Of a stretch of DNA of 37,301 nucleotides, positions 30,096 through 35,971 are shown one piece after another. Position numbers and translations under genes: made by a program. How positions within the stretch are numbered: position 1 is the stretch's first letter; each line of letters opens with the position of its first letter. Source of the DNA: a virus; the IMG/VR virus record IMGVR_UViG_3300015262_000018, positions 1 to 37,301 of that record; one strand, written 5' to 3'. The notes beneath the pieces were generated by a model. The model worked only from the letters and a program-made list of their open reading frames with translations, was not told the origin of the DNA and did no database searches.

Positions 30096-30700
30096 TCGCC
30101 ACCCTCCAATCTGTACTCGTCAATGGTTGCCTGGTGCGCCAGAATGATGCTGATGATCTCGGTCAGGACGACCCGATCGATCTCGTAGCACTGAACGTCG
30201 TCATTCTGGTAGAGACGGAGTTCGCCCTCGATTTCGTAGGGCTTGTACCCGTACTCCAGACAGAAGACGGCAGCGTAGATGAACAACTGCTCGACAGAGC
30301 AAGGAGAAACGCCAGTCTTCAGATCGAAGATCCGAAGGAACCCGAGAATATCGCCAACCGGTTCGGTGTAGACGTCGAACCCAATGGCATCCGCGGTGCC
30401 GTAGCAGTCCATCGAGAAGAAGAGAGCCCTCTCAGGCTCCATCCCATATTTGATGGCGTCATTGACATACTGACTGAGGGTAGACCCATCAGGCATGAGC
30501 TGTACGCCTTCGGAGATCGCATGGGCAGCAAGCTTGTGGAGGCTAGTGCCTCGTGCAGCGGCCTTGACGGTCTCCAGACGCTTGCGGAGCTTCTCTTTGT
30601 CGTATCGGAGCCAGTGGTAGTTCGAGGGGCTGAGAAAGGCGTGTGTGCCTTCGAGCTTGGCGTGATCGTTATACGCCTTGAAACGCTGCAACGAGCGCAC
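30092..30700 (-). CDS. PD-(D/E)XK nuclease, RecB/Cas4-like
   Basis: 202 residues from GTG 30700, overlapping the previous gene by 32 bp. The catalytic core is readable: RGTSLH (50-55, His55), GTADAIGF (Asp104), LRIFDLKTG (Asp126, Lys128) and the Q138-x-x-x-Y motif in VEQLFIYAAVFCLEYGYKP. The arrangement GTxD...DxKTG...QxxxYA is the RecB/Cas4/lambda-exonuclease-like family. In phages such enzymes process DNA ends for recombination or replication. It precedes the RNA-polymerase-like gene with a GTGA overlap. Confidence 0.82.
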   Translation of the reverse strand: MRSLQRFKAYNDHAKLEGTHAFLSPSNYHWLRYDKEKLRKRLETVKAAARGTSLHKLAAHAISEGVQLMPDGSTLSQYVNDAIKYGMEPERALFFSMDCYGTADAIGFDVYTEPVGDILGFLRIFDLKTGVSPCSVEQLFIYAAVFCLEYGYKPYEIEGELRLYQNDDVQCYEIDRVVLTEIISIILAHQATIDEYRLEGGE

Positions 30701-30962
30701 GGATTACGTCCTCTTCGATCTCGGGATAGATGACATGAGCGAAGCTCATACCGTTGGCCAGCTCCAGATAGTATTCCTGGTTCGGTTGGTATGGAGACGT
30801 CGCGCTTGCTTTGACTTCAAGCATCGCCCAGCGAGCCCTATAGAAAATCGACAGATCCGGGATACCCTGAATGTACGCGGAGTCGTTCTTCAGAATCAAG
30901 CAACCGGGGAAGCGAACCTTAAGCTTGTCAATGAGCTTCTTCTGATACTCACTTTCAAGCAT
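30669..30962 (-). CDS. VRR-NUC domain nuclease
   Basis: 97 residues, a complete minimal VRR-NUC (PD-(D/E)XK superfamily): E5 in the first helix, GIPD at 33-36, LEVK at 48-51 giving D36, E49 and K51, and a final helix. Stand-alone VRR-NUC proteins of this size in phages can cleave branched DNA (Holliday-junction-like). It is the first gene after promoter P4 and the hairpin at 30992-31008. ATG 30962 has TGGAG upstream. Two nucleases of the same superfamily in sequence suggest replication or recombination intermediates as targets. Confidence 0.87.
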   Translation of the reverse strand: MLESEYQKKLIDKLKVRFPGCLILKNDSAYIQGIPDLSIFYRARWAMLEVKASATSPYQPNQEYYLELANGMSFAHVIYPEIEEDVIRALVAAFQGV

Positions 30963-30980
30963 GGGCCACTCCAGTCACTC

Positions 30981-31008
30981 AAAAAGAAAGGGCTCGCATT
31001 GGGCGAGC
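30981..31008 (-). terminator. Attenuator-like hairpin in the leader of the nuclease/RNAP-like operon
   Basis: GCTCGC (30992-30997) and GCGAGC (31003-31008) form a perfect 6-bp stem with a 5-base loop. In the minus-strand transcript it is followed by CCTTTCTTTTTG. It lies between promoter P4 and the VRR-NUC start, so it is in the leader of that transcript and could attenuate it. It could also serve as terminator for the upstream 31070-31561 gene. Confidence 0.6.
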
Positions 31009-31030
31009 GAAGGCTTATTCTATCCCTTCT

Positions 31031-31048
31031 ATTATATGGCATGTATTA
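31031..31048 (-). promoter_or_regulatory. Promoter P4 for the nuclease / RNA-polymerase-like operon
   Basis: On the minus strand TAATACATGCCATATAAT has the -10 TATAAT at 31031-31036. The upstream ACATGCC resembles ACACGCC of P1 and P3, so a shared recognition element is likely. The operator-like TTTAGATACCC (31058-31068) lies about 25 bp upstream of the -10, in the usual position for regulating this promoter. Confidence 0.65.
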
Positions 31049-31054
31049 CCGGCG

Positions 31055-31068
31055 AGAGGGTATCTAAA
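31055..31068. repeat. Operator-like direct repeat, copy downstream of the 31070-31561 gene
   Basis: AGAGGGTATCTAAA occurs here and again at 31646-31659, exactly 14 of 14 bases. This copy starts two bases after the stop codon of the HNH-like gene, and the other lies upstream of that gene. A third, inverted GGGTATCTAAAC core is at 31685-31696. It may be an operator overlapping promoter P4. Confidence 0.7.
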
Positions 31069-31069
31069 A

Positions 31070-31561
31070 TCACTCCAGTACCCGAAAGACTTGGTACAGA
31101 GGAAATACGTACGTTCGATTCAGGATCGACATGACTAGCTCTCGTTCGAGCAATCCCAGCAGGACCGCGGCGTCCCACGAAGTTTCATAGACTTCTTGGG
31201 TATTGATGTTCTGTACCGGGCGGCTGAAGCCTTGCGGTCCGATCTTGAACTGCCTGTGATACTTCTGCGCAAACCACAATGGCCGCCAAGCGAGGTTGGT
31301 CACTCGGTTGTTGGTTCGGTCTCCGTCGAGGTTTATTGGTGTGTTGAACTCAAGACTTCTTGCGGTCCGGATGAAAGCATCGGCCACCAACACTGCGACC
31401 GAGCGCTTGTGCTGCACCCCCTGACGCATCAGACCTACTGTTTCGATCCCCTTGGTGTTGAGATAAGTGCGCATGATTCTGCCGGTTGTGTCGTTCTGTA
31501 TAGCTCCGGCATCGCTCACGGAATAGCCTGAGAACCCTACTATCTCGCGCCACTCTTGCAT
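31070..31561 (-). CDS. NUMOD4/HNH-like DNA-binding protein, catalytic His replaced
   Basis: 163 residues. NUMOD4-type start EWREIVGFSGYSVSDAGAIQ; then an HNH_3-like core PINLDGDRTNNRVTNLAW (75-92); then a NUMOD1-like end with VQNINTQEVYETSWDAAVLL. In active homing nucleases the core reads NHxDG, but here it is N-L-D-G (Leu78), so nuclease activity is doubtful while DNA-binding modules remain. The gene stands alone between the 31.6-kb dyad and promoter P4, with the same 14-bp repeat on both sides. That makes a regulator binding these repeats attractive, though a decayed homing endonuclease is equally possible. SD GGTGGGG precedes ATG 31561. Confidence 0.78.
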   Translation of the reverse strand: MQEWREIVGFSGYSVSDAGAIQNDTTGRIMRTYLNTKGIETVGLMRQGVQHKRSVAVLVADAFIRTARSLEFNTPINLDGDRTNNRVTNLAWRPLWFAQKYHRQFKIGPQGFSRPVQNINTQEVYETSWDAAVLLGLLERELVMSILNRTYVFPLYQVFRVLE

Positions 31562-31645
31562 GAGGTCCCCACCTTGCTCTTGAGCTTGACATGATCATGC
31601 CTTGCAAAATGTCAAATCTGAAATGAAAACTTTTTTTTTTTTGTT

Positions 31646-31659
31646 AGAGGGTATCTAAA
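31646..31659. repeat. Operator-like direct repeat, copy upstream of the 31070-31561 gene
   Basis: AGAGGGTATCTAAA, identical to 31055-31068 and forming the left arm of the 31.6-kb dyad. Minus-strand TATACT (31679-31684) is a candidate -10 for the 31070-31561 gene; a factor bound here would sit just downstream of it. Confidence 0.7.
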
Positions 31660-31684
31660 CTTTAAAGCTACGCGTAGTAGTATA

Positions 31685-31702
31685 GTTTAGATACCCTATA
31701 AT
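31685..31702 (+). promoter_or_regulatory. Candidate rightward promoter inside the dyad
   Basis: TATAAT at 31697-31702 on the plus strand abuts the operator arm GTTTAGATACCC (31685-31696). It is the only good plus-strand -10 found. No plus-strand gene is convincing downstream, so it would make an antisense or regulatory transcript across the 3' end of the helicase gene, or it may be symmetry-derived and inactive. Confidence 0.4.
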
Positions 31703-31787
31703 GCAAGAAAAAAAAGTTTTCAGAAATTTTTTTGACTTTTTGCAAGAACACCCACCCACAGGCCGTCTGACCTGCGGGTTTGCCTCC

Positions 31788-31815
31788 GTCAAATCTGTGT
31801 CAAATCTGTGTCAAA
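31788..31815. repeat. 11-bp spaced iteron-like repeats
   Basis: GTCAAATCTG occurs at 31788-31797 and 31799-31808, followed by GTCAAA at 31810-31815. A further exact copy is at 31611-31620 in the left arm of the dyad. The 11-bp period places copies on the same helix face, as for replication iterons or cooperative operators. On the minus strand each reads TTTGAC, so promoter -35-like activity cannot be ruled out. Confidence 0.55.
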
Positions 31816-31878
31816 AATGGAATCTGACGAGATTCGACCGAGTGGGTGTCCGTTTTGTGCCTTATAAGATGTGGACAG

Positions 31879-33066
31879 TCACACCTTCGAGACACGAATT
31901 CTACCCGCGAAACGGACCTCATTGAAGCTCTTTTTTGCCTTCAACGAAGCCATCACCTCGGGGTCGATTTCAGATTGTGCAAGAAGCACGTAGTAATGCA
32001 GGTCCTTAAAAGGCGTGTTTAGCCGGTCGATCCTGCCATGTGCTTGATGCCAGTTTTTGTATGAATATGTCAGTGAGTAGAAGAGGGTCGCATCGGTAGT
32101 GATGCAGTTCCATCCTTCAGCCCCAGCGACATACTGCACGAGGTACAGCCAACTGTCTGTGTCCGGAATCGGCTCGTGTTTCTTACCGTTCCACTCTGCT
32201 ACCGTGACGGTGTCAGACAGGCCTCGCAGTATCTCCAACTCGTAGTCGAAGTTGTAGAACACGATGAGTTTCGGGTGTTTCTTGAGCGTGTCCCGGACGG
32301 CGTTGAGACGCGATGGATGAGAGTACACCACCCGACGCATCGTGTAGAAGAACTCAGAGACGTTCTTGATCGGTTCGTCCGTGTAGACGTTCCATCGGTC
32401 CTTCACGACCTTCTTCAAGAGATCCTTGTCATACTCGACAGGAATCTCGTACGTGTTTCTGATCGTGTGCCGGTCGTACGGCATATGGACGAGTAGCTGA
32501 TTCCGGTAACGGTTCAGCTTAGCGATCCCGATGTACCGCTCGACTTTCGGGAACTTGGTGTACGTGGCGTAAACCACATGTTCCCGCTTGAATTCTGCCC
32601 TGCTGTTGTAGAAGCCGTTCGCTATGAACACCGGAATGTAATCGAGCCACGTATCCCCAGGAGTGGCACTCAACATGATCCAGTGGTTTCGCTGCTTCGG
32701 CTTTGTTATGTGAATGAAAGCCTTCGTCCAAGCACCGCTGCCGACGAGCCGCTGTTCGTCGAAGATGAAGAACGCATTCTTCACGTCCTTGTACTTCACG
32801 ATGTTGTTCCAGGAGTCAACCGTCAGAACACCCTCAAGGGTGGCATCCTCGGACTTGTAGATGCCGTAACGGATGAACTCCTTCTCCCAGTCCAGGGAGT
32901 CCCGTTTCTTCGCCGTCGTGATGACGTAGACGTCTCTCGGCGATTCCTTCTCTCTGTAGTAAGCCACCGCGACGCGTGACTTACCAGAACCAGTCCCGCC
33001 CCAGAGGATCTTGCCGTTTCTGATCTTGGCAAGGACCTCCTTCTGGTGCGGGTACAGGTCGTCCAT
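31879..33066 (-). CDS. SF2 DEAD/DEAH-type helicase
   Basis: 395 residues. Q-like motif LYPHQKEVL; motif I GGTGSGKS (23-30); motif II IFDEQR (101-106, a DEAx-type variant with Gln); motif III LSATPGD (132-138); in the second RecA domain WLYLVQYVAGAEGWN (motif V region) and motif VI HQAHGRIDRLNTP. It matches small phage SNF2/DEAD-like helicases used in replication. ATG 33066 shares one base with the previous stop (TAATG), SD AGGAG. It is the last gene before the 31.6-kb dyad, suggesting a link to a nearby origin. Confidence 0.9.
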   Translation of the reverse strand: MDDLYPHQKEVLAKIRNGKILWGGTGSGKSRVAVAYYREKESPRDVYVITTAKKRDSLDWEKEFIRYGIYKSEDATLEGVLTVDSWNNIVKYKDVKNAFFIFDEQRLVGSGAWTKAFIHITKPKQRNHWIMLSATPGDTWLDYIPVFIANGFYNSRAEFKREHVVYATYTKFPKVERYIGIAKLNRYRNQLLVHMPYDRHTIRNTYEIPVEYDKDLLKKVVKDRWNVYTDEPIKNVSEFFYTMRRVVYSHPSRLNAVRDTLKKHPKLIVFYNFDYELEILRGLSDTVTVAEWNGKKHEPIPDTDSWLYLVQYVAGAEGWNCITTDATLFYSLTYSYKNWHQAHGRIDRLNTPFKDLHYYVLLAQSEIDPEVMASLKAKKSFNEVRFAGRIRVSKV

Positions 33067-33224
33067 TACTGCTCCTGTGAGGGGTTCTGGGGCCTGTCGA
33101 AAGGACTGGCCGGGTTGGACTGCAAGTAGTCGAGCTCAGACAAGACCAAGATCTGCTCTTCGTACGGAAGAGAATAGAACCAGTCAAATATCTGTTCTTG
33201 CGTCCAACTTTCCTCACCTGCCAT
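33066..33224 (-). CDS. Small acidic protein upstream of the helicase
   Basis: 52 residues: starts MAGEESWTQEQIFDWFYSLP, then YEEQILVLSELDYLQSN, with a Pro/Gln-rich end. ATG 33224 has GGAG in the end of the preceding gene, and its stop codon overlaps the helicase ATG (TAATG). Tight coupling suggests co-translation with the helicase and perhaps interaction with it. I do not recognise a family. Confidence 0.7.
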   Translation of the reverse strand: MAGEESWTQEQIFDWFYSLPYEEQILVLSELDYLQSNPASPFDRPQNPSQEQ

Positions 33225-33226
33225 GT

Positions 33227-33631
33227 CTACTCCATGGGTTGCGCCGTATCCTTCGCGGATAGCGGCTTTACGGTTGGGTGGAGCCCTTCCGTGACCAGCG
33301 AGAGCGTGCTGTCGGCGTTCGGCTTGACTTCGACCGCGTCAGGAGCGTTCGGCTTGACTTCGACCGCGTCAGGAGCGTTCGGTGCCTCCACACGAACTAT
33401 GGCAGGCAGCTGCATGTTGAAGCTCGGAGGCTGCTCGGCCGGAGGGAGCTCCAGACGAACCACCTTGCCGAGTCGGGTGCCACCGACCCTGGTCTGCTTG
33501 TCGAGCTGAACGACGTGCGACGGTCCACTCCACCGGAACGCCGGAGTGTCGAATCGCGAGATCTCCTCGTAGGGCTTGCACTTGAGGGCGAACTCACGAG
33601 CGAGCTGGTCAAATATCGGGCTGTTGGACAT
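33227..33631 (-). CDS. Phage protein with in-frame 10-residue tandem repeat
   Basis: 134 residues. The N-terminal part (1-75) is globular-looking: SNSPIFDQLAREFALKCKPY, then SHVVQLDKQTRVGGTRLG. A repeat of PNAPDAVEVK appears twice plus part, encoded by exact 30-bp units. The C-terminus is Pro/Thr-rich and probably disordered. SD AAGGAGA precedes ATG 33631. The hairpin at 33694-33724 lies upstream. The function is unknown; it is encoded just before the helicase pair, so replication is a guess. Confidence 0.75.
   Translation of the reverse strand: MSNSPIFDQLAREFALKCKPYEEISRFDTPAFRWSGPSHVVQLDKQTRVGGTRLGKVVRLELPPAEQPPSFNMQLPAIVRVEAPNAPDAVEVKPNAPDAVEVKPNADSTLSLVTEGLHPTVKPLSAKDTAQPME
33316..33381. 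repeat. 30-bp tandem repeat inside the 33227-33631 gene
   Basis: Two exact 30-bp units (33316-33345 and 33346-33375) followed by the first bases of a third. The unit keeps the reading frame and adds 10 residues (PNAPDAVEVK). Exact identity implies recent slippage or unequal recombination. Confidence 0.9.
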
Positions 33632-33693
33632 TCTGGATCTCCTTGCTGTACCGCCGAGAAGTGTGTGGGGTGTTGCTGATCAGAGCGCAAGGC

Positions 33694-33724
33694 GGGGTAG
33701 ATACCGGCCAGTGATATCTACCCC
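33694..33724. terminator. 10-bp perfect hairpin between early genes
   Basis: GGGGTAGATA (33694-33703) pairs with TATCTACCCC (33715-33724) around an 11-base loop, in the 122-bp gap between the 33754-33939 and 33227-33631 genes. No U-run follows on the minus strand, so it would pause or protect RNA more than terminate it. The core TAGATACC (33698-33705) is shared with the operator-like repeats at 31.0 and 31.6 kb, so a protein-binding site is an alternative. Confidence 0.55.
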
Positions 33725-33753
33725 TTCCCTGCCTCGCACTCCAACCCCGACCC

Positions 33754-33939
33754 CTAAAGATCTGGAATGAGGTCGATCACTAGATCGCGCTGGGCGAGAT
33801 AGTAGTTGAGTACTTCCTTCCTCGACTTCCCGATGGTCCATCGAGCAATCGGAGGAGCATCGACTACTATCTCGCCATCCACGATCAACAAGATCGTATA
33901 GCGCGGCAGACTGATATAGAAGTCTGGATCTTCTCCCAT
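33754..33939 (-). CDS. Small early protein, unknown function
   Basis: 61 residues from ATG 33939, with GAGGAGG upstream; the longer frame overlaps the gene before it. Beta hairpin-like start (RYTILLIVDGEIVVDAPP) then a helix (WTIGKSRKEVLNYYLAQRDL). The W-x(n)-EVLxYYL stretch faintly recalls the paralogous family at 34217-35343, but the match is too weak to claim. It ends before the 33694-33724 hairpin. Confidence 0.68.
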   Translation of the reverse strand: MGEDPDFYISLPRYTILLIVDGEIVVDAPPIARWTIGKSRKEVLNYYLAQRDLVIDLIPDL

Positions 33940-33953
33940 CGCCTCCTCGGTTC

Positions 33954-34220
33954 CTAAGTGATCAGGATCAGTACGTAGTTGACCTTCTGATACTCGGTGA
34001 AGGAATCCCACATCTTGCTGAATTCCTCCGGCGTGAACTGTTTGGGCCTGTGGCTCCAGAAATCGAATTCCGCGATGATGGCTTCGTCGAAGACCCCCTT
34101 GATCCCTCTGAAACCCTGCCAGTTCGGAGGAACGGCGATGTCCTCCTCGAAGGCCCTCATGAATTCTCGATGGATTTCAACACGGAGCATCTCATCGATG
34201 ATCCGCTGTATCTCACTCAT
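33954..34220 (-). CDS. Small early protein, unknown function
   Basis: 88 residues, helical start (SEIQRIIDEMLRVEIHREFM), then NWQGFRGIKGVFDEAIIAEF, a middle HRPKQFTPEEFSKMWDSFTE and a hydrophobic end NYVLILIT. ATG 34220 overlaps the preceding stop (ATGA), with TGGAGGAG upstream. No known domain recognised. The strict coupling marks it as part of the early operon. Confidence 0.72.
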   Translation of the reverse strand: MSEIQRIIDEMLRVEIHREFMRAFEEDIAVPPNWQGFRGIKGVFDEAIIAEFDFWSHRPKQFTPEEFSKMWDSFTEYQKVNYVLILIT

Positions 34221-34396
34221 CCGAACTCCTCCAGGTATTCCTGGACCGTCACGAACTTCATGGTCCTTCCGATGCAGACCTGAATCTCATCGTGGAACTG
34301 CGGCCGAGCTTCCAACCACTCCAGAACCTCTTCCGGGCTGCCGTTACAGAGAGGCTTCATGTCGTCGGTGAGAACCGCGTCGAAGTACGTCGTCAT
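34217..34396 (-). CDS. Small 'FEG...WL'-type early protein, paralogue C
   Basis: 59 residues from ATG 34396, which overlaps the previous stop (ATGA). Core PLCNGSPEEVLEWLEARPQF then TVQEYLEEFG. It aligns with two other early proteins (34393-34806 and 35119-35343) around a short strand, then [FC]xG[ST]xx[ED][VI][LY]xWL, then a C-terminal short helix. The family looks like a compact alpha/beta fold of about 60 residues; the function is unknown. Confidence 0.7.
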   Translation of the reverse strand: MTTYFDAVLTDDMKPLCNGSPEEVLEWLEARPQFHDEIQVCIGRTMKFVTVQEYLEEFG

Positions 34397-34806
34397 TGCC
34401 CACCCAGTCCCTTTTCTCGGTCGTTCTCGGCCAGCCTGTCGGCGATGTCTTCCGTGAGCTTCGCGACGATGATACACGCCGACTTCATCGCGGGGTCGCT
34501 GATGTTGGACGCCCGATTATCTGCTTCCTTACTGATAGTCTCCAGGATCTCCCTGACCCGCCCGTCAGCGATCCTCTTGACGTCCTCTTCGGTCAGCAGA
34601 GGCTTCGGCTTGTATTTGTCTCCGACCCGGGCCAGGAACCCAGCAGCTGTTTCGTAATCTCCATGCTCTCGATCCCAGATCTCCCAGACCGAATGCTGAT
34701 CGACCTTGGCCAACCACTTGTAGATTTCCTGCTCCGTCCCTTCGAAGACAGGGTTAAGTCCGCGGTTAAACTTGTAGGCTACGGCATATTCCAGCTTGTC
34801 ACTCAT
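34393..34806 (-). CDS. 'FEG...WL'-type early protein with C-terminal helical extension, paralogue B
   Basis: 137 residues from ATG 34806 (SD AGGAG 7 bases upstream). Residues 1-60 carry the paralogous domain (NPVFEGTEQEIYKWLAKVDQ, then YETAAGFLARV). Residues 65-137 add LLTEEDVKRIADGRVREILE and a long helical tail ending NDREKGLGG. It lies between paralogues A and C with only the zinc-finger gene between A and B, consistent with local tandem duplication followed by extension. No catalytic motif is visible. Confidence 0.72.
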   Translation of the reverse strand: MSDKLEYAVAYKFNRGLNPVFEGTEQEIYKWLAKVDQHSVWEIWDREHGDYETAAGFLARVGDKYKPKPLLTEEDVKRIADGRVREILETISKEADNRASNISDPAMKSACIIVAKLTEDIADRLAENDREKGLGGQ

Positions 34807-35119
34807 CGGTCGACTCCTCATCATCTTTGGTCATCGGGACGCAGACGTGACAACGCAAGCGCCAACACCCGTCGTCAACATGCCCGCACTCGAAGAACTT
34901 CAACGTTACTTCTTTGGTCAACTCGCTGTCCGGATACCTCGGGCTAGCGAGTTGATTGTCCATGGCCAGAATGGCCTCTACCTGCGCCAGAACGGCCCTG
35001 AGCTCGCTCTCACGGCAGACCAGGCAGATATCTGTGATCTGCCCGCTAGCCGACCGTGAGAGCTCCTCCAGGGCCTTCGTCTCCATGCACAGGCGACATA
35101 TGACCGCCCGCGGTTCCAT
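34799..35119 (-). CDS. Zinc-finger protein with two Cys clusters
   Basis: 106 residues from ATG 35119, sharing one base with the previous stop (TGATG). The first cluster is CRLC (8-11) followed by DICLVC; the second is FFECGHVDDGCWRLRCHVC near the C-terminus (Cys, His and Cys ligands). It probably binds one or two zinc ions. Zinc-ribbon proteins in phage early regions often bind DNA or host RNA polymerase, but nothing here shows the target. The frame upstream of this ATG lies inside the preceding gene and is discarded. Confidence 0.72.
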   Translation of the reverse strand: MEPRAVICRLCMETKALEELSRSASGQITDICLVCRESELRAVLAQVEAILAMDNQLASPRYPDSELTKEVTLKFFECGHVDDGCWRLRCHVCVPMTKDDEESTDE

Positions 35120-35343
35120 CACTTGTTCTTCGTCTGCTTCTCTTCGTACTCCCGGATGAACTCGCCTTCTTCCCAGGAGACGGAGAGCAGGCGATTGACG
35201 ACCTGAAAGCCCGGAGCGTCGAGAACGGCGTTTTGCTTCAGCCATTCATAGACGTCCTTCTCGCTGCCCTCGAACATGACAGCCTGAATGCTGTTGGCGT
35301 CAGCGATAACCGCGAACTGGTTCCACCAACGAATACCACTCAT
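35119..35343 (-). CDS. 'FEG...WL'-type early protein, paralogue A
   Basis: 74 residues. Strand FAVIADANSIQAVMFEG, helix SEKDVYEWLKQNAVLDAPGF, then SWEEGEFIREYEEKQ. It shares the [FC]xG[ST]xxx[VI]xxWL core with the proteins at 34217 and 34393. SD AGGGGGA precedes ATG 35343. It is the first of the three in transcription order. The function is unknown. Confidence 0.72.
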   Translation of the reverse strand: MSGIRWWNQFAVIADANSIQAVMFEGSEKDVYEWLKQNAVLDAPGFQVVNRLLSVSWEEGEFIREYEEKQTKNK

Positions 35344-35354
35344 CGCGGATCCCC

Positions 35355-35795
35355 CTAAATCAACGCGCAGATTTCATGAGCGGTCTGCTCGATGAGCAGT
35401 ATGACGTCCCCACTGGAGTTTCCGTGGTACGTAGCGGAGTCCTGGGCGCGAGCCACCTTCAACAGAAGCTCATGCACCTTGACATACTTCTCGGTCTCGT
35501 CTAGAACCGCCTGGAAGGTCTGGAGGAACGACTTGTCTCTGTAGACTCGGAAGTCCGGCGAATCAGCCAAGCAGGTGACCCAGTCACCAATATAGGCCGT
35601 TGTCTTAAACACCCGACCGCTCACCTTGCCGGTAGGAACGTGGATGACGAGAAAGTCTCCGTTGGAGCCGTAGGTGTAGTGAACCTCGCTACCCGTCCAC
35701 TTGGCGATCTCGTTTATGTTCTCACGAGTGATGCGTATCGCCTTCACCTTGAAGGCCCTGCGCTGGTAAGTCTGCAGTTCCGCAGTGACGATCAT
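35355..35795 (-). CDS. Conserved small phage protein (PGDYG-like fold suspected)
   Basis: 146 residues from ATG 35795, overlapping the previous stop (ATGA). The N-terminal part has YQRRAFKVKAIRITRENINE, KWTGSEVHYTYG, then TAYIGDWVTCLADSPDFRVY and FLQTFQAVLDE. The order 'KVKAIRITxEN...IGDWVT...VY...F...F' is a recurring plan of small phage proteins with a GDW/GDY turn. The C-terminal helices (KVHELLLKVARAQDSATYHG) are extra. The role is unknown. Confidence 0.75.
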   Translation of the reverse strand: MIVTAELQTYQRRAFKVKAIRITRENINEIAKWTGSEVHYTYGSNGDFLVIHVPTGKVSGRVFKTTAYIGDWVTCLADSPDFRVYRDKSFLQTFQAVLDETEKYVKVHELLLKVARAQDSATYHGNSSGDVILLIEQTAHEICALI

Positions 35796-35962
35796 TTTTC
35801 TCTTCTCCCCATGTAGACCGTTGCGGGCTTCGTTTCGCCCGTCCGACCGACGCGGACGTCGAACATCAAAGCCCATTCGTTGCTGTTGAACCACCGACGG
35901 AGTTCACCCGGCAGTCCTTCCTTGATGATGCGCCCTTGACTATCGACGACCGCGTCGTTCAC
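35792..35962 (-). CDS. Small early protein, unknown function
   Basis: 56 residues from GTG 35962. It reads DAVVDSQGRIIKEGLPGELR, then RWFNSNEWALMFDVRVGRTG, ETKPATVYMGRREK. AGGGGA lies 5 bases upstream. Its stop overlaps the next ATG. It has the look of a small beta domain with an opening helix. No family recognised. Confidence 0.72.
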   Translation of the reverse strand: MNDAVVDSQGRIIKEGLPGELRRWFNSNEWALMFDVRVGRTGETKPATVYMGRREK

Positions 35963-35971
35963 GGAATCCCC

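Larger units (their letters stand above)
31601..31746. repeat. 146-bp imperfect inverted repeat in the helicase/HNH-like intergenic region
   Basis: The whole element is centred at about 31673. From the centre outward: palindrome CTACGCGTAG (31668-31677), arms GGGTATCTAAAC (31649-31660) / GTTTAGATACCC (31685-31696), A/T tracts with TGAAAAC (31624-31630) / GTTTTCA (31716-31722), then CTTGCAAAATGTCAAA (31601-31616) / TTTGACTTTTTGCAAG (31731-31746). On each strand T-runs precede and A-runs follow the stem, so it is not an intrinsic terminator. It could be a double operator, a replication origin, or a relic of an inverted duplication. Confidence 0.8.

Noticed and set aside
31740-31785. Hairpin CCCGCAGG / CCTGTGGG after the helicase gene as terminator
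   Set aside because: On the minus strand the stem has one G-U pair and no following U-run within 10 bases. It may still weakly pause, but I do not list it as a terminator.
31701-31925. 74-codon plus-strand frame right after TATAAT in the dyad
   Set aside because: The ATG overlaps the -10 box, so it would need to be leaderless. It runs into the helicase 3' end and contains the iterons and hairpin. I treat it as chance.
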